The notes below the pieces were generated by a model. That model ran no database searches. It was not told the DNA's origin and saw only the letters and a list, made by a program, of their open reading frames with translations. A stretch of DNA of 64,000 nt from NCBI RefSeq assembly GCF_014646675.1, contig NZ_BMNS01000001.1:490212-554211 (forward strand), read 5' to 3'. Each line of letters begins with the position of its first letter. Position 1 is the first letter of the stretch. Position numbers and translations under genes: made by a program. Below are positions 44,498 to 52,499 of this stretch, one piece after another. This DNA is from Lutibacter litoralis (GTDB lineage: Bacteria; Bacteroidota; Bacteroidia; Flavobacteriales; Flavobacteriaceae).

Positions 44498-45709
44498 CTA
44501 AAACTTATAATTTAATCCTGTATAAACTCCTAAGTAATATGGTTGAATACTACCCGAGTTTTTTGAAAAGGTATTTGTTTGCATTTTAAACATTGGAGAG
44601 ATGTTGATAAAAAGATTTTCTCTTATAGAATAATCTACATCTAAACCAATATTTCCACTAAAGTTTACAGACCTTAGATTGTTAGAAGAACCTAAACTTT
44701 GAGTAAAAGAATTTGTTTCTACAAAAACTTCATCTTTATTAAGTAAAAGAGTACTAAAACCACCGACTAAATTTACTCCTAATTTACCATCGGTAACGCT
44801 ATATTTTAATTCAACTGGGATTTCAACATAACCAAAAACTTGATTTAAACTTCCTTTATTTGGATCAATAGCGTTAAGATCTCTTAGTTTTGAAGTTGCA
44901 AATTGTTGTGGCTTTCCAACATTTGTGGGGTTTGTTGATAAATTCGAAAACTCAACAACTGAAACACCTGGAGTAACATAAATGTTATTTGTTGTGTATC
45001 CTAAATTAATAAGGTTAACTCCAGATTGAACACTAAATTTGTTATTAAGTTTGTAAGCAAATTTTACTCCATAAGAATAAGATGAATTTCCAGAAGCGGG
45101 ATTGTCTTTAAACTGACTGTCAATTCCAGAACCATCACCTAAAGAACTTATATAAATTGGAGCAAAGATAGTTGCAACAGTTATTCTGCCAGATGAAGAT
45201 TGTGTTGTTTTAACTTTTTCTTCATTGGCATTTGATAGCGGTAAATTTAGTGCATCTACTAAAATAGAATTCTTATTGTTTTTAGTATTTAAATTTTTAT
45301 TTAATTCATTTTCACTTGTATTCGAAAGGACTGCAATTTCTGAAGTACTTTCGCTATCAATATTAGTAGTTGCTTTAGATTGTGCTGTAATTTTTTTATC
45401 GGTAGTTTTATTATTTGAATTTGTTATCGGAGCGTTATCTCTCTGATCAATAACGGTTTTTTCATTTTTATCTTTTAGAAAATTTCTTGAAAATTCAGAT
45501 TCAGGAATAAAATAAATAGTTCCAATACTAAAAAACAACATAAATAATGCAGCTATGCTTGCAAATTTAAGCCATATTGGTAAGCGTTTCTTTTGAGAAA
45601 CAGGGGCTAATTGTTTTTGAATTGAATTCCAAGATTGATTTGGAGGAAAGACCTCTAAATCTTTAAGCTTCTCTTGAAAAATTCTGTCAATATTTTTATA
45701 ATCTCTCAC
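44498..45709 (-). CDS. Putative dual-membrane-spanning anti-sigma protein with outer-membrane barrel
   Basis: The 403-residue protein has no signal peptide. It has a short N-terminal cytoplasmic head (1-45, MRDYKNIDRIFQEKLKDLEV, similar in style to other Bacteroidota anti-sigma heads), one membrane helix (about 46-68), a Asn/Lys/Thr/Ser-rich linker (about 70-174) and a C-terminal beta-barrel (about 175-403) ending LGVYTGLNYKF as outer-membrane barrels do. It lies 14 bases downstream of an ECF sigma gene on the same strand. This layout matches the dual-membrane-spanning anti-sigma (Dma) proteins described in Bacteroides thetaiotaomicron. It may sense outer-membrane state and release the sigma factor. 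The alternative is a plain outer-membrane protein with an unusual leader. Confidence 0.8.
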   Translation of the reverse strand: MRDYKNIDRIFQEKLKDLEVFPPNQSWNSIQKQLAPVSQKKRLPIWLKFASIAALFMLFFSIGTIYFIPESEFSRNFLKDKNEKTVIDQRDNAPITNSNNKTTDKKITAQSKATTNIDSESTSEIAVLSNTSENELNKNLNTKNNKNSILVDALNLPLSNANEEKVKTTQSSSGRITVATIFAPIYISSLGDGSGIDSQFKDNPASGNSSYSYGVKFAYKLNNKFSVQSGVNLINLGYTTNNIYVTPGVSVVEFSNLSTNPTNVGKPQQFATSKLRDLNAIDPNKGSLNQVFGYVEIPVELKYSVTDGKLGVNLVGGFSTLLLNKDEVFVETNSFTQSLGSSNNLRSVNFSGNIGLDVDYSIRENLFINISPMFKMQTNTFSKNSGSIQPYYLGVYTGLNYKF

Positions 45710-45723
45710 TTTAACCTTTTATC

Positions 45724-46260
45724 TTAAACAGACTGTTGACTCTCTTGATGTATTTCAATTTTTTGTTTTAATATGCCTCTTGCTCTGGCCAAATTAGATT
45801 TTGAAGTGCCTTCTGCAATTTGCAACATTATTGCAATCTCTTTATGAGAATGACCGTCCAATACATAAAGGTTAAAAACCATTCTGTATCTTTCTGGCAA
45901 CTCTTGGATGAGATTCAACAAATAATCTAAAGAAATTTCGTCATCGTCGATGTCAACAACCACCTCATCAGGAATCTCTTCAGTAACAATACTTAACACG
46001 TTTTTTTTTCTATACTTTAATAAAATCGTGTTAACCATAACGCGCTTTATCCAACCTTCAAATGATCCTTTAAAATTAAACTGCCCAATTTTATCAAAAA
46101 TGGTTACAAAACCATCTTGAAAATTATCTTGAGCCTCTTGTTTATTTTTAGAGTATTTAAGACATATAGAGAATAACTTACCCGCAAAAAGCTGGTAAAT
46201 TTCTTTTTGTGCCTTTCTATCATTATTTGCACATTGTTTTATGAGTTTATCCAACCCCAA
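45724..46260 (-). CDS. ECF-type RNA polymerase sigma factor
   Basis: The 178-residue protein has sigma region 2 (about 10-80, KNKQEAQDNFQDGFVTIFDK and FKGSFEGWIKRVMVN) and region 4 (about 118-170, LPERYRMVFNLYVLDGHSHK and EIAIMLQIAEGTSKSNLARA), joined by an acidic linker (PDEVVVDIDDDE). It starts the two-gene unit with the anti-sigma-like barrel protein. No TAnnTTTG box was found in the 90 bases upstream, so the unit may use another promoter, possibly its own. Confidence 0.92.
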   Translation of the reverse strand: MGLDKLIKQCANNDRKAQKEIYQLFAGKLFSICLKYSKNKQEAQDNFQDGFVTIFDKIGQFNFKGSFEGWIKRVMVNTILLKYRKKNVLSIVTEEIPDEVVVDIDDDEISLDYLLNLIQELPERYRMVFNLYVLDGHSHKEIAIMLQIAEGTSKSNLARARGILKQKIEIHQESQQSV

Positions 46261-46322
46261 AAGCGAGCGTTTTAATTGTTAATAAGATACCTAAAAAGAT
46301 AATAGGTTGCGTAAATTTACAT

Positions 46323-46330
46323 TACTTTTG
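46323..46330 (+). promoter_or_regulatory. TAnnTTTG box upstream of the LuxE-like gene
   Basis: TACTTTTG lies 18 bases before the ATG at 46349. Confidence 0.42.
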
Positions 46331-46348
46331 TGAAGTTTCCCAATTTTT

Positions 46349-47326
46349 ATGAAAAGAAATACGCCATTTAAGTTACATAATACTCAAGATTTTAATAAAA
46401 CTGCCCTAGATATTTTTAGGTTTCAGGCTACTAATAATTTAGTATATAAAACCTTTTTAAAACATTTAAAAGTTGATGTAAACACCATTAAAAAGATTGA
46501 AGAAATTCCGTTTTTACCCATTCAATTTTTTAAATCACATAAAATAATTTCTTCAGAATCACCAATCGAACAAACTTTTTTAAGTAGTGGTACAACAGGA
46601 ATGCTACAAAGTAAACATTATGTTACAGCTATTTCTATTTATGAAGAGAGTTTCACCAAAGCTTTTCAGCAATTTTATGGTGCTATAGAGAATTATACGG
46701 TTTTAGCCTTGTTGCCTTCATACTTGGAACGCACCGGTTCTTCTTTAATTTATATGGTAAATAATTTTATTGAAAAATCTAAAAATCCAAAAAGTGGTTT
46801 TTACTTAGATAATTTTGATGAACTTGCTAAAAATTTAGAGGAATTAGATAGAAAAGGATCAAAAATACTTTTAATTGGTGTTTCCTTTGCGTTATTAGAT
46901 TTACTTGAAACTTACAAATTCAACCTTAAAAATACCATAATTATGGAAACTGGTGGGATGAAAGGAAAACGAAAAGAACTTATTAGAGAAGAATTACATA
47001 GCATCTTTTGTGATGGTTTTGGAGTTTCTCAAATTCATTCGGAATACGGAATGACCGAATTATTAAGTCAGGCATATTCCAAAGGAAATGGTGTTTTTGA
47101 ATGTCCACCTTGGATGAAAATTCTAACACGTGATACAGAAGACGCATTAACAATTTTACCAGAAGGAAAATCGGGAGGAATTAACGTAATAGATTTAGCA
47201 AATATAAATTCCTGTTCGTTTATTGCCACACAAGATTTAGGAAAAACCTATAAAAATGGCACTTTTGAAGTGCTCGGGCGCTTTGATAATTCTGATATTA
47301 GAGGCTGTAATTTGTTGGTTTTGTAA
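46349..47326 (+). CDS. LuxE/PaaK-like acyl-protein synthetase
   Basis: The 325-residue protein is an adenylate-forming enzyme fragment resembling LuxE: IPFLPIQFFKSHKIIS (about residues 51-66), the phosphate loop FLSSGTTGMLQSKHYV (about 76-91) and GVSQIHSEYGMTELLSQAYS (about 228-247). LuxE activates fatty acids in bioluminescent bacteria, but no lux genes are present here, and the substrate is unknown. Bacteroidota homologues are annotated as acyl transferase. The gene is divergent from the sigma factor. Confidence 0.85.
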   Translation: MKRNTPFKLHNTQDFNKTALDIFRFQATNNLVYKTFLKHLKVDVNTIKKIEEIPFLPIQFFKSHKIISSESPIEQTFLSSGTTGMLQSKHYVTAISIYEESFTKAFQQFYGAIENYTVLALLPSYLERTGSSLIYMVNNFIEKSKNPKSGFYLDNFDELAKNLEELDRKGSKILLIGVSFALLDLLETYKFNLKNTIIMETGGMKGKRKELIREELHSIFCDGFGVSQIHSEYGMTELLSQAYSKGNGVFECPPWMKILTRDTEDALTILPEGKSGGINVIDLANINSCSFIATQDLGKTYKNGTFEVLGRFDNSDIRGCNLLVL

Positions 47327-47361
47327 AAAGACAGTAACTAAAATTTAACAATATAAAATGG

Positions 47362-49227
47362 TTAATCTTCTAACTTAGAAGAAAGTTCGAACCAACGTTC
47401 TTCTTTATTTTCAATTTCAGTTGAAATTTCTTGAAGCTTTATCGACAATTCATTTATTTCTTCACCAGATAAAGAACCGTCTAAAAATTTAGCTTCAATG
47501 TTGCTTTTTTCAGTATTTAAAGCTGCTATTTCCTCTTCAATACCATCAAATTCTTTTTTCTCTTTATAAGTTAATTTAGCTTTTGTTGTAGTTTTAACAG
47601 GTGTAGTTGATTCTATTTTTTTAATTTCTACAACTTCTTCTTTAGGCTTAGAATCTTCATAGGCTCTAAAATCGGAATAATTTCCAGGAAAATCTTCAAC
47701 AACACCATCACCTCTAAATACAAATAAATGATCTACAATCTTATCCATAAAATAGCGGTCGTGCGATACTACTAATAAACAACCAGGAAAATCTAATAAG
47801 AAGTTTTCCAATACATTTAATGTAATAATATCTAAATCATTTGTTGGTTCATCTAAAATTAAAAAGTTAGGATTTTGAATTAAAACTGTACATAAAAACA
47901 AACGTTTACGTTCACCTCCACTAAGTTTTTCAACAAAATCGTATTGACGTTTTCTACTGAATAAAAAGCGTTCTAATAATTGTCCTGCAGAAATTTTTCT
48001 TCCTTTTGTTAGTGGAATATATTCTCCAAACTCCTTAATAACCTCAATTACTTTTTGTCCAGGTTTAACTTCAATTCCATCTTGGGTATAATATCCAAAT
48101 TTTATAGTTTCTCCAATAACAACTTTACCACTATCAATTGGAATTCCACCAGTAATAATATTTAAAAAACTAGATTTTCCTGTTCCATTTTTTCCAATAA
48201 TACCAATACGTTCGCCACGTAGAAAGTTATAATCAAATTTGTCTAATATTTTTAAATCGCCAAAAGATTTAGAAATTTTATGAAGTTCTAAAATTTTAGT
48301 TCCCATACGTTCCATTTCTATCTCCAATTGAACTTTATGGTCGTTTCTGCGCTTAGAAGCTGCTTCTTTAATTACAAAAAAGTCATCAATTCTACTTTTG
48401 CTTTTAGTAGTTCTAGCCTTTGGTTGCCTGCGCATCCAATCTAGTTCTTTTTTAAATAAGTTTTTTGCTTTATCTACTGTTGCTTGTTCTTGCTCTATAC
48501 GCTCTTCCTTTTTTTGTAAATAGTTAGAGTAATTTCCTTTGTAAGTATAAAAACCACCGTTATCTAACTCTACAATTTCATTACAAACACGCTCTAAAAA
48601 AAACCTATCATGCGTAACCATAAATAGCGTAATTTTTTCTTTCTCAAAATAACTTTCTAGCCACTCAATCATTTCTAAATCTAAATGGTTTGTTGGCTCA
48701 TCTAAAATTAATAAATCGGGTTTATGAATTAATATTAAGGCTAAGGATAAACGTTTACGTTGTCCACCAGAAAGTTCTCCAACTTTTTTAGTTAAATCGT
48801 CTAATTTTAATTTGGAAAGAATTTGTTTAAACTGTGTTTCAAAATCCCAAGCGTTCAATCGTTCCATTTTCTCAAAGGCCCTTTGATACTCGTTTTCATC
48901 TTCAGGATTTAGCAATGCGTGTTCGTACTCCTCAATTACTTTCAACGTTTCGTTGTCCGAATCAAAAATAGTTTGCTCAACAGTTAATGCATCATTTAAA
49001 TTATCTTCTTGAGACAAATATTCAATTTTTAAACCTTTTCTAGAAATTACTTGTCCAGTATCTGAGCTATCAATCCCAGCAATTATATTAAGCATCGAAG
49101 TTTTCCCAGTACCATTTTTTGCAATGAATGCAATTTTCTGATCTTTATTAATTCCAAAGGAAATGTTTTCGAATAAGGTTAGTTCGCCAAAAGATTTCGA
49201 TATATTTTCAACTGATAAGTAATTCAT
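47362..49227 (-). CDS. uup: ABC-F family ATPase (Uup-like)
   Basis: The 621-residue protein has two ABC domains without membrane segments: Walker A GKNGTGKSSFLN (second domain, about residue 349) and AKNGTGKTSMLN (first, about 36), and signature motifs LSGGQRKRLSLAL (about 152) and LSGGERKRLFLC (about 440). The C-terminal 90 residues are a coiled coil (KEKKEFDGIEEEIAALNTEK), as in Uup. ABC-F proteins act on ribosomes and, for Uup, affect transposon excision. The start has a minus-strand TAnnTTTG box 18 bases upstream. Confidence 0.9.
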   Translation of the reverse strand: MNYLSVENISKSFGELTLFENISFGINKDQKIAFIAKNGTGKTSMLNIIAGIDSSDTGQVISRKGLKIEYLSQEDNLNDALTVEQTIFDSDNETLKVIEEYEHALLNPEDENEYQRAFEKMERLNAWDFETQFKQILSKLKLDDLTKKVGELSGGQRKRLSLALILIHKPDLLILDEPTNHLDLEMIEWLESYFEKEKITLFMVTHDRFFLERVCNEIVELDNGGFYTYKGNYSNYLQKKEERIEQEQATVDKAKNLFKKELDWMRRQPKARTTKSKSRIDDFFVIKEAASKRRNDHKVQLEIEMERMGTKILELHKISKSFGDLKILDKFDYNFLRGERIGIIGKNGTGKSSFLNIITGGIPIDSGKVVIGETIKFGYYTQDGIEVKPGQKVIEVIKEFGEYIPLTKGRKISAGQLLERFLFSRKRQYDFVEKLSGGERKRLFLCTVLIQNPNFLILDEPTNDLDIITLNVLENFLLDFPGCLLVVSHDRYFMDKIVDHLFVFRGDGVVEDFPGNYSDFRAYEDSKPKEEVVEIKKIESTTPVKTTTKAKLTYKEKKEFDGIEEEIAALNTEKSNIEAKFLDGSLSGEEINELSIKLQEISTEIENKEERWFELSSKLED

Positions 49228-49245
49228 TAACTATAAATTTTAGCG

Positions 49246-49253
49246 CAAAACTA
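49246..49253 (-). promoter_or_regulatory. TAnnTTTG box upstream of the ABC-F gene
   Basis: On the minus strand it reads TAGTTTTG, 18 bases before the ATG at 49227. Confidence 0.42.
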
Positions 49254-49291
49254 CACAAAATAAATGCCGAAAACTATAATTATTATACTTT

Positions 49292-49369
49292 GGGCATTCC
49301 CTTTCAGGTCAGGCTGTACGTTTCAAGTCCTCGCTATCGCTGTGGGCTTTTCACTGCCATCCCTAACGC
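49292..49369. repeat. GC-rich intergenic patch, possible dispersed element
   Basis: 43 of the 78 bases (55%) are G or C, in a region otherwise near 25%. It begins GGGCATTCCC and ends CCCTAACGC, with CTCGCTATCGCTG in the middle. No convincing stem of more than a few bases spans it. I recall similar GGGC...CCCTAACGC sequences between genes in other Flavobacteriia, but this is from memory and no second copy is in the window. Confidence 0.4.
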
Positions 49370-49549
49370 AAAAATTAATTAAAATAAGCAATTGATAATT
49401 CGTAATTCAAATTGTGTATTATTATCACATAAAACAACCGAATGTTATTAGTTAAAAATTTATCAATTTTATTTAAAACTAAACCGAGGTTAAATTTGAT
49501 TATGAATTCTATTTTGTTAAATAGTTGTAATCATTCTTATTTTTACAAG

Positions 49550-49577
49550 AAAAAGACGCCGTTTAAAGCGTTTTTTT
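49550..49577 (-). terminator. Intrinsic terminator after the T9SS nuclease gene
   Basis: AAAAAGACGC (49550-49559) pairs with GCGTTTTTTT (49568-49577), one G-T wobble, around an 8-base loop. Confidence 0.75.
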
Positions 49578-49601
49578 GAATTTTATATTTAAAGTAGTAA
49601 A

Positions 49602-52319
49602 TTATTCTTTAATAATTTTAAGCATTATAGGTTTGTCTAAATAAACTTTGGCAAAATACACACCAGGTGCTTGATTTTTAATGTTTAGATATACTTTGCC
49701 ATTGTTGAGTGTATAATTTTTTGCTGAAATTAATTGAGATTGCATATTAAATATTTCAACTTTTATATTGTTCTGATTTGAAGGGGTGGCAATTTCAAAA
49801 TTACCTTTTGTTGGATTTGGATATGCAATTACTTCATCAAATAAATTAATTGATTTAGAGAAAATACCTTCGCATTCCACACTAGATTTTACCTGAATTT
49901 TATCTCCGTGCTTTACATCTACTGTAAATATTGGAGCGGCTGATTCTAAAGCAATCTTATCATTTACAAAAACTGTAAATGGCGCAGTTCCTTGTTCAAT
50001 TTGTATAGAAGCTTTTCCGGAAGTTACAGCCACTTTTCCTGAAATGGTAGTTCCTTCAGCTATAATAACATCATAACATTGTTCGTAACTTTCTCCAGCT
50101 ACATTAATACAAACAGTATAGTTTCCAGGAGTTAAATTGTTGTTTTGCAAGGTAGCATTTACTCCATTTAATGTCACATTATAAGTGTAATTTTCTTGAG
50201 CTGAGATTAAAATTTGACCATTATCTTTATCTGGACAAGTTTCGCTTATAGTCTCAATAGTAAAGTTGTTAGCAGGTAATGTAAAGCAACCTGAAGCATC
50301 TACATTTACGCCAGGAGTTGTGTTATTACATTGATCCATTGCGTTATCAACACCATCGTTATCAACATCTCCTGTTGGTGTAGAATCACAAACATCGCCT
50401 TGTCTATCTCCATCTGTATCTGCTTGGTCTGGATTTGAAATTGTTGGACAATTATCACATCCATCAGGAATACTATCTCCATCTGTATCTATTGTATCAT
50501 CTGATTCTGCACAAACATCGCATCCGTCAGGAATACCATCACCATCTGTGTCTATTGTATCATTAGAATCTGGACAAACATCACAAGCATCTCCAACACC
50601 ATCATTATCTGTATCAGATTGATCAGTATTTGAAGTTGTAGGGCAATTATCATCAACATTTAATATTCCATCTCCATCAATATCATCATTATTATCTGCA
50701 ATTATTTCAAAACTATCAACGGTCCATCGTGTTGGGGCAGATGTAGCATAATATTTAAAAGCAATATAAACAGTTCCAGTAATTGAGCTAATATCTACAT
50801 TAGAAAAAGCATAAATTTCTTCTGTTGCACCTCCGTTGGAATGCAAAGGAATGCTAATATTAGGCATTGGGGTCCAAGTAAAATCATTTTGACCTGGGTT
50901 GCTGGAGCCATCATAATTTGAAGAATAAACTATTTCTAAAGGTGTATTTCCATAAGCGGCATCAGTATAAAAACTAATTTTCTCAGCTTCATTTTCATCA
51001 AAGTTTATTGGAGAAGACGTAATTAACCAATCTTTACTTAAAACATCTTGTTGGTGTCCGTTTATACCTATAGAACCTGTATTGTTTTCTCCAAATTGAT
51101 TTTCGCATTCCCAATTTTTATTACTTGCTTCATTATAAGTGAAAAAAGCTAAATTGCTACAATTACTAAAATCTTCATTTATTAAATATGTTGGTCCTTC
51201 TAAAGTTGTAACACTTAAATTTGTGCCAACTTCAGATAAATTTGAAAAAGCATCTCTAGCTTTAACAGTAATGTTATAAGTTGTATTTGGAGTTAATTCT
51301 AAAATTGTTGAAGAAGTTGAAAAGGTAGTTTTTAAATATTTGCCATCTAAATAGATTATATAATCTATAACACCAATATTATCTGTTGCAGCATCCCAAT
51401 TAATTTCTAAAGATTCGAAAGTTGTATTTAAAGCGACTAAATTTGTTGGCGAAGTTGGAGCTTCTTCATCCGAAGAGTTGTTTAAATTCCATTTGTCTTC
51501 TGCATTTACACCTCCCCAAATTAATGTCGCTAAATACGGATTGTCTATAAAAGGATTTCTATTTCCTTGTACTGTTTCAATATAATCGTTTCGTTGATTT
51601 TCAAATTCTGAAACAGGATCGTCAATATTCCAGTTTAAAAATAAATCAATCATATTAGGATCGTTTGCTAAGGCTTCTCCAATACCGCTATTAATTGGCA
51701 AACATTGCGTTTGAGAAATTTGAGCACCAGTTCCATTGTATCTAAGGTACATGTACATTATTATCCGAGCAACATCGCCTTTCCATTCATCGCCTGGATA
51801 CCAACCCCCATTACTTGAAACTATTCCAGAATTTCCAGACCCATCTGTAAATTTTCTGTTACTTCTATCTGAGTTTCTTTCAGAATCAGCAGGTTTCAAA
51901 TTATGAACATCTGTTCCAGGTCCAGGCTCACCTGTTTCAAGACTTGGGTTTGCTAGTGATTTTGCAAAAACATGTTCTCTGTTCCACCTCCCAGGGTCTC
52001 CACCGCCAGAATCTTGTAAATTTTTATTACGCGATCTATCTGTATCTACTATTCCATCAGTATCGTTAAAGCCGTAAATTAACAATACATTAGAAGCATT
52101 ATCCGGATCTTCATCCACTTGTTTTAGCACATCCCAAACATCTGTAGAACTAGAAGTATATGGAATTGCAGTATGAGTATCTATAAGTCTGTTAGATAAT
52201 TCTATAAATAATTCATTTTCAGTTTTTGTGAAATCAAGATCGTTATAAAAAGGTTGAATTTGACCGTAAAATGGAATAAATGATATAAAAAGTAGAATTG
52301 AAAGTAAAGTTCTTTTCAC
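49602..52319 (-). CDS. Secreted endonuclease I family protein with FN3, TSP3 and T9SS sorting domain
   Basis: The 905-residue protein has a signal peptide (1-20, ending FYGQ) and an endonuclease I domain (about 25-275) with RWNREHVFAK (111-120) and DVHNLKPADSERNSDRSN (137-154), the metal-dependent nuclease core. After this come an FN3 domain (about 288-373), a jelly-roll choice-of-anchor-J-like region (about 378-545), Asp-rich thrombospondin type 3 calcium repeats (about 548-665), a module shared with the next gene (about 677-830) and a type A T9SS sorting domain (about 830-905, YPNPTKGNFEI to MLKIIKE). It is probably exported to the surface or medium to degrade DNA. Confidence 0.9.
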   Translation of the reverse strand: MKRTLLSILLFISFIPFYGQIQPFYNDLDFTKTENELFIELSNRLIDTHTAIPYTSSSTDVWDVLKQVDEDPDNASNVLLIYGFNDTDGIVDTDRSRNKNLQDSGGGDPGRWNREHVFAKSLANPSLETGEPGPGTDVHNLKPADSERNSDRSNRKFTDGSGNSGIVSSNGGWYPGDEWKGDVARIIMYMYLRYNGTGAQISQTQCLPINSGIGEALANDPNMIDLFLNWNIDDPVSEFENQRNDYIETVQGNRNPFIDNPYLATLIWGGVNAEDKWNLNNSSDEEAPTSPTNLVALNTTFESLEINWDAATDNIGVIDYIIYLDGKYLKTTFSTSSTILELTPNTTYNITVKARDAFSNLSEVGTNLSVTTLEGPTYLINEDFSNCSNLAFFTYNEASNKNWECENQFGENNTGSIGINGHQQDVLSKDWLITSSPINFDENEAEKISFYTDAAYGNTPLEIVYSSNYDGSSNPGQNDFTWTPMPNISIPLHSNGGATEEIYAFSNVDISSITGTVYIAFKYYATSAPTRWTVDSFEIIADNNDDIDGDGILNVDDNCPTTSNTDQSDTDNDGVGDACDVCPDSNDTIDTDGDGIPDGCDVCAESDDTIDTDGDSIPDGCDNCPTISNPDQADTDGDRQGDVCDSTPTGDVDNDGVDNAMDQCNNTTPGVNVDASGCFTLPANNFTIETISETCPDKDNGQILISAQENYTYNVTLNGVNATLQNNNLTPGNYTVCINVAGESYEQCYDVIIAEGTTISGKVAVTSGKASIQIEQGTAPFTVFVNDKIALESAAPIFTVDVKHGDKIQVKSSVECEGIFSKSINLFDEVIAYPNPTKGNFEIATPSNQNNIKVEIFNMQSQLISAKNYTLNNGKVYLNIKNQAPGVYFAKVYLDKPIMLKIIKE
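50457..50582. repeat. Two 63-base tandem units inside the TSP3 region
   Basis: Units at 50457-50519 and 50520-50582 are about 85% identical by eye and encode consecutive CDVC-x-[DE]S-x-DTIDTDGD-type calcium-binding repeats. They are part of the nuclease gene, not a separate element. Confidence 0.7.
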
Positions 52320-52364
52320 GATATGCGATTTTTAGTGCTTATTGAAAAATAAATAATTAAAATA

Positions 52365-52372
52365 CAAATTTA
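52365..52372 (-). promoter_or_regulatory. TAnnTTTG box upstream of the nuclease gene
   Basis: On the minus strand it reads TAAATTTG, 45 bases before the ATG at 52319, and after the protease terminator. Confidence 0.38.
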
Positions 52373-52431
52373 TTATTAATTTTTGATTTTGGGTGTTAAT
52401 CTTTATAACTTATCTTTTTAATGGATTTGAA

Positions 52432-52463
52432 TAAAAAAACACCCTCAATGTTATTGAGGGTGT
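52432..52463 (-). terminator. Intrinsic terminator after the T9SS metalloprotease gene
   Basis: ACACCCTCAAT (52439-52449) pairs perfectly with ATTGAGGGTGT (52453-52463) around GTT. On the minus strand a T run follows. Confidence 0.85.
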
Positions 52464-52499
52464 TCATTTTTTAAGAATTAAGATGGAAATTTAAGTTTG

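Larger units (their letters stand above)
49228..49601. other. Intergenic region of 374 bases with a GC-rich patch and a terminator, no gene seen
   Basis: The region separates two minus-strand genes. It contains a promoter box near 49246, the GC-rich patch at 49292-49369, an AT-rich stretch with no recognisable feature (49380-49545) and a terminator hairpin at 49550-49577. Confidence 0.6.

Noticed and set aside
47327-47361. The short gap between convergent LuxE-like and ABC-F genes, checked for a terminator
   Set aside because: No hairpin of more than four pairs was found.
50340-50690. A repetitive stretch considered as a CRISPR-like or satellite array
   Set aside because: The periodicity is that of Asp-rich TSP3 calcium repeats and keeps the reading frame of the nuclease gene.
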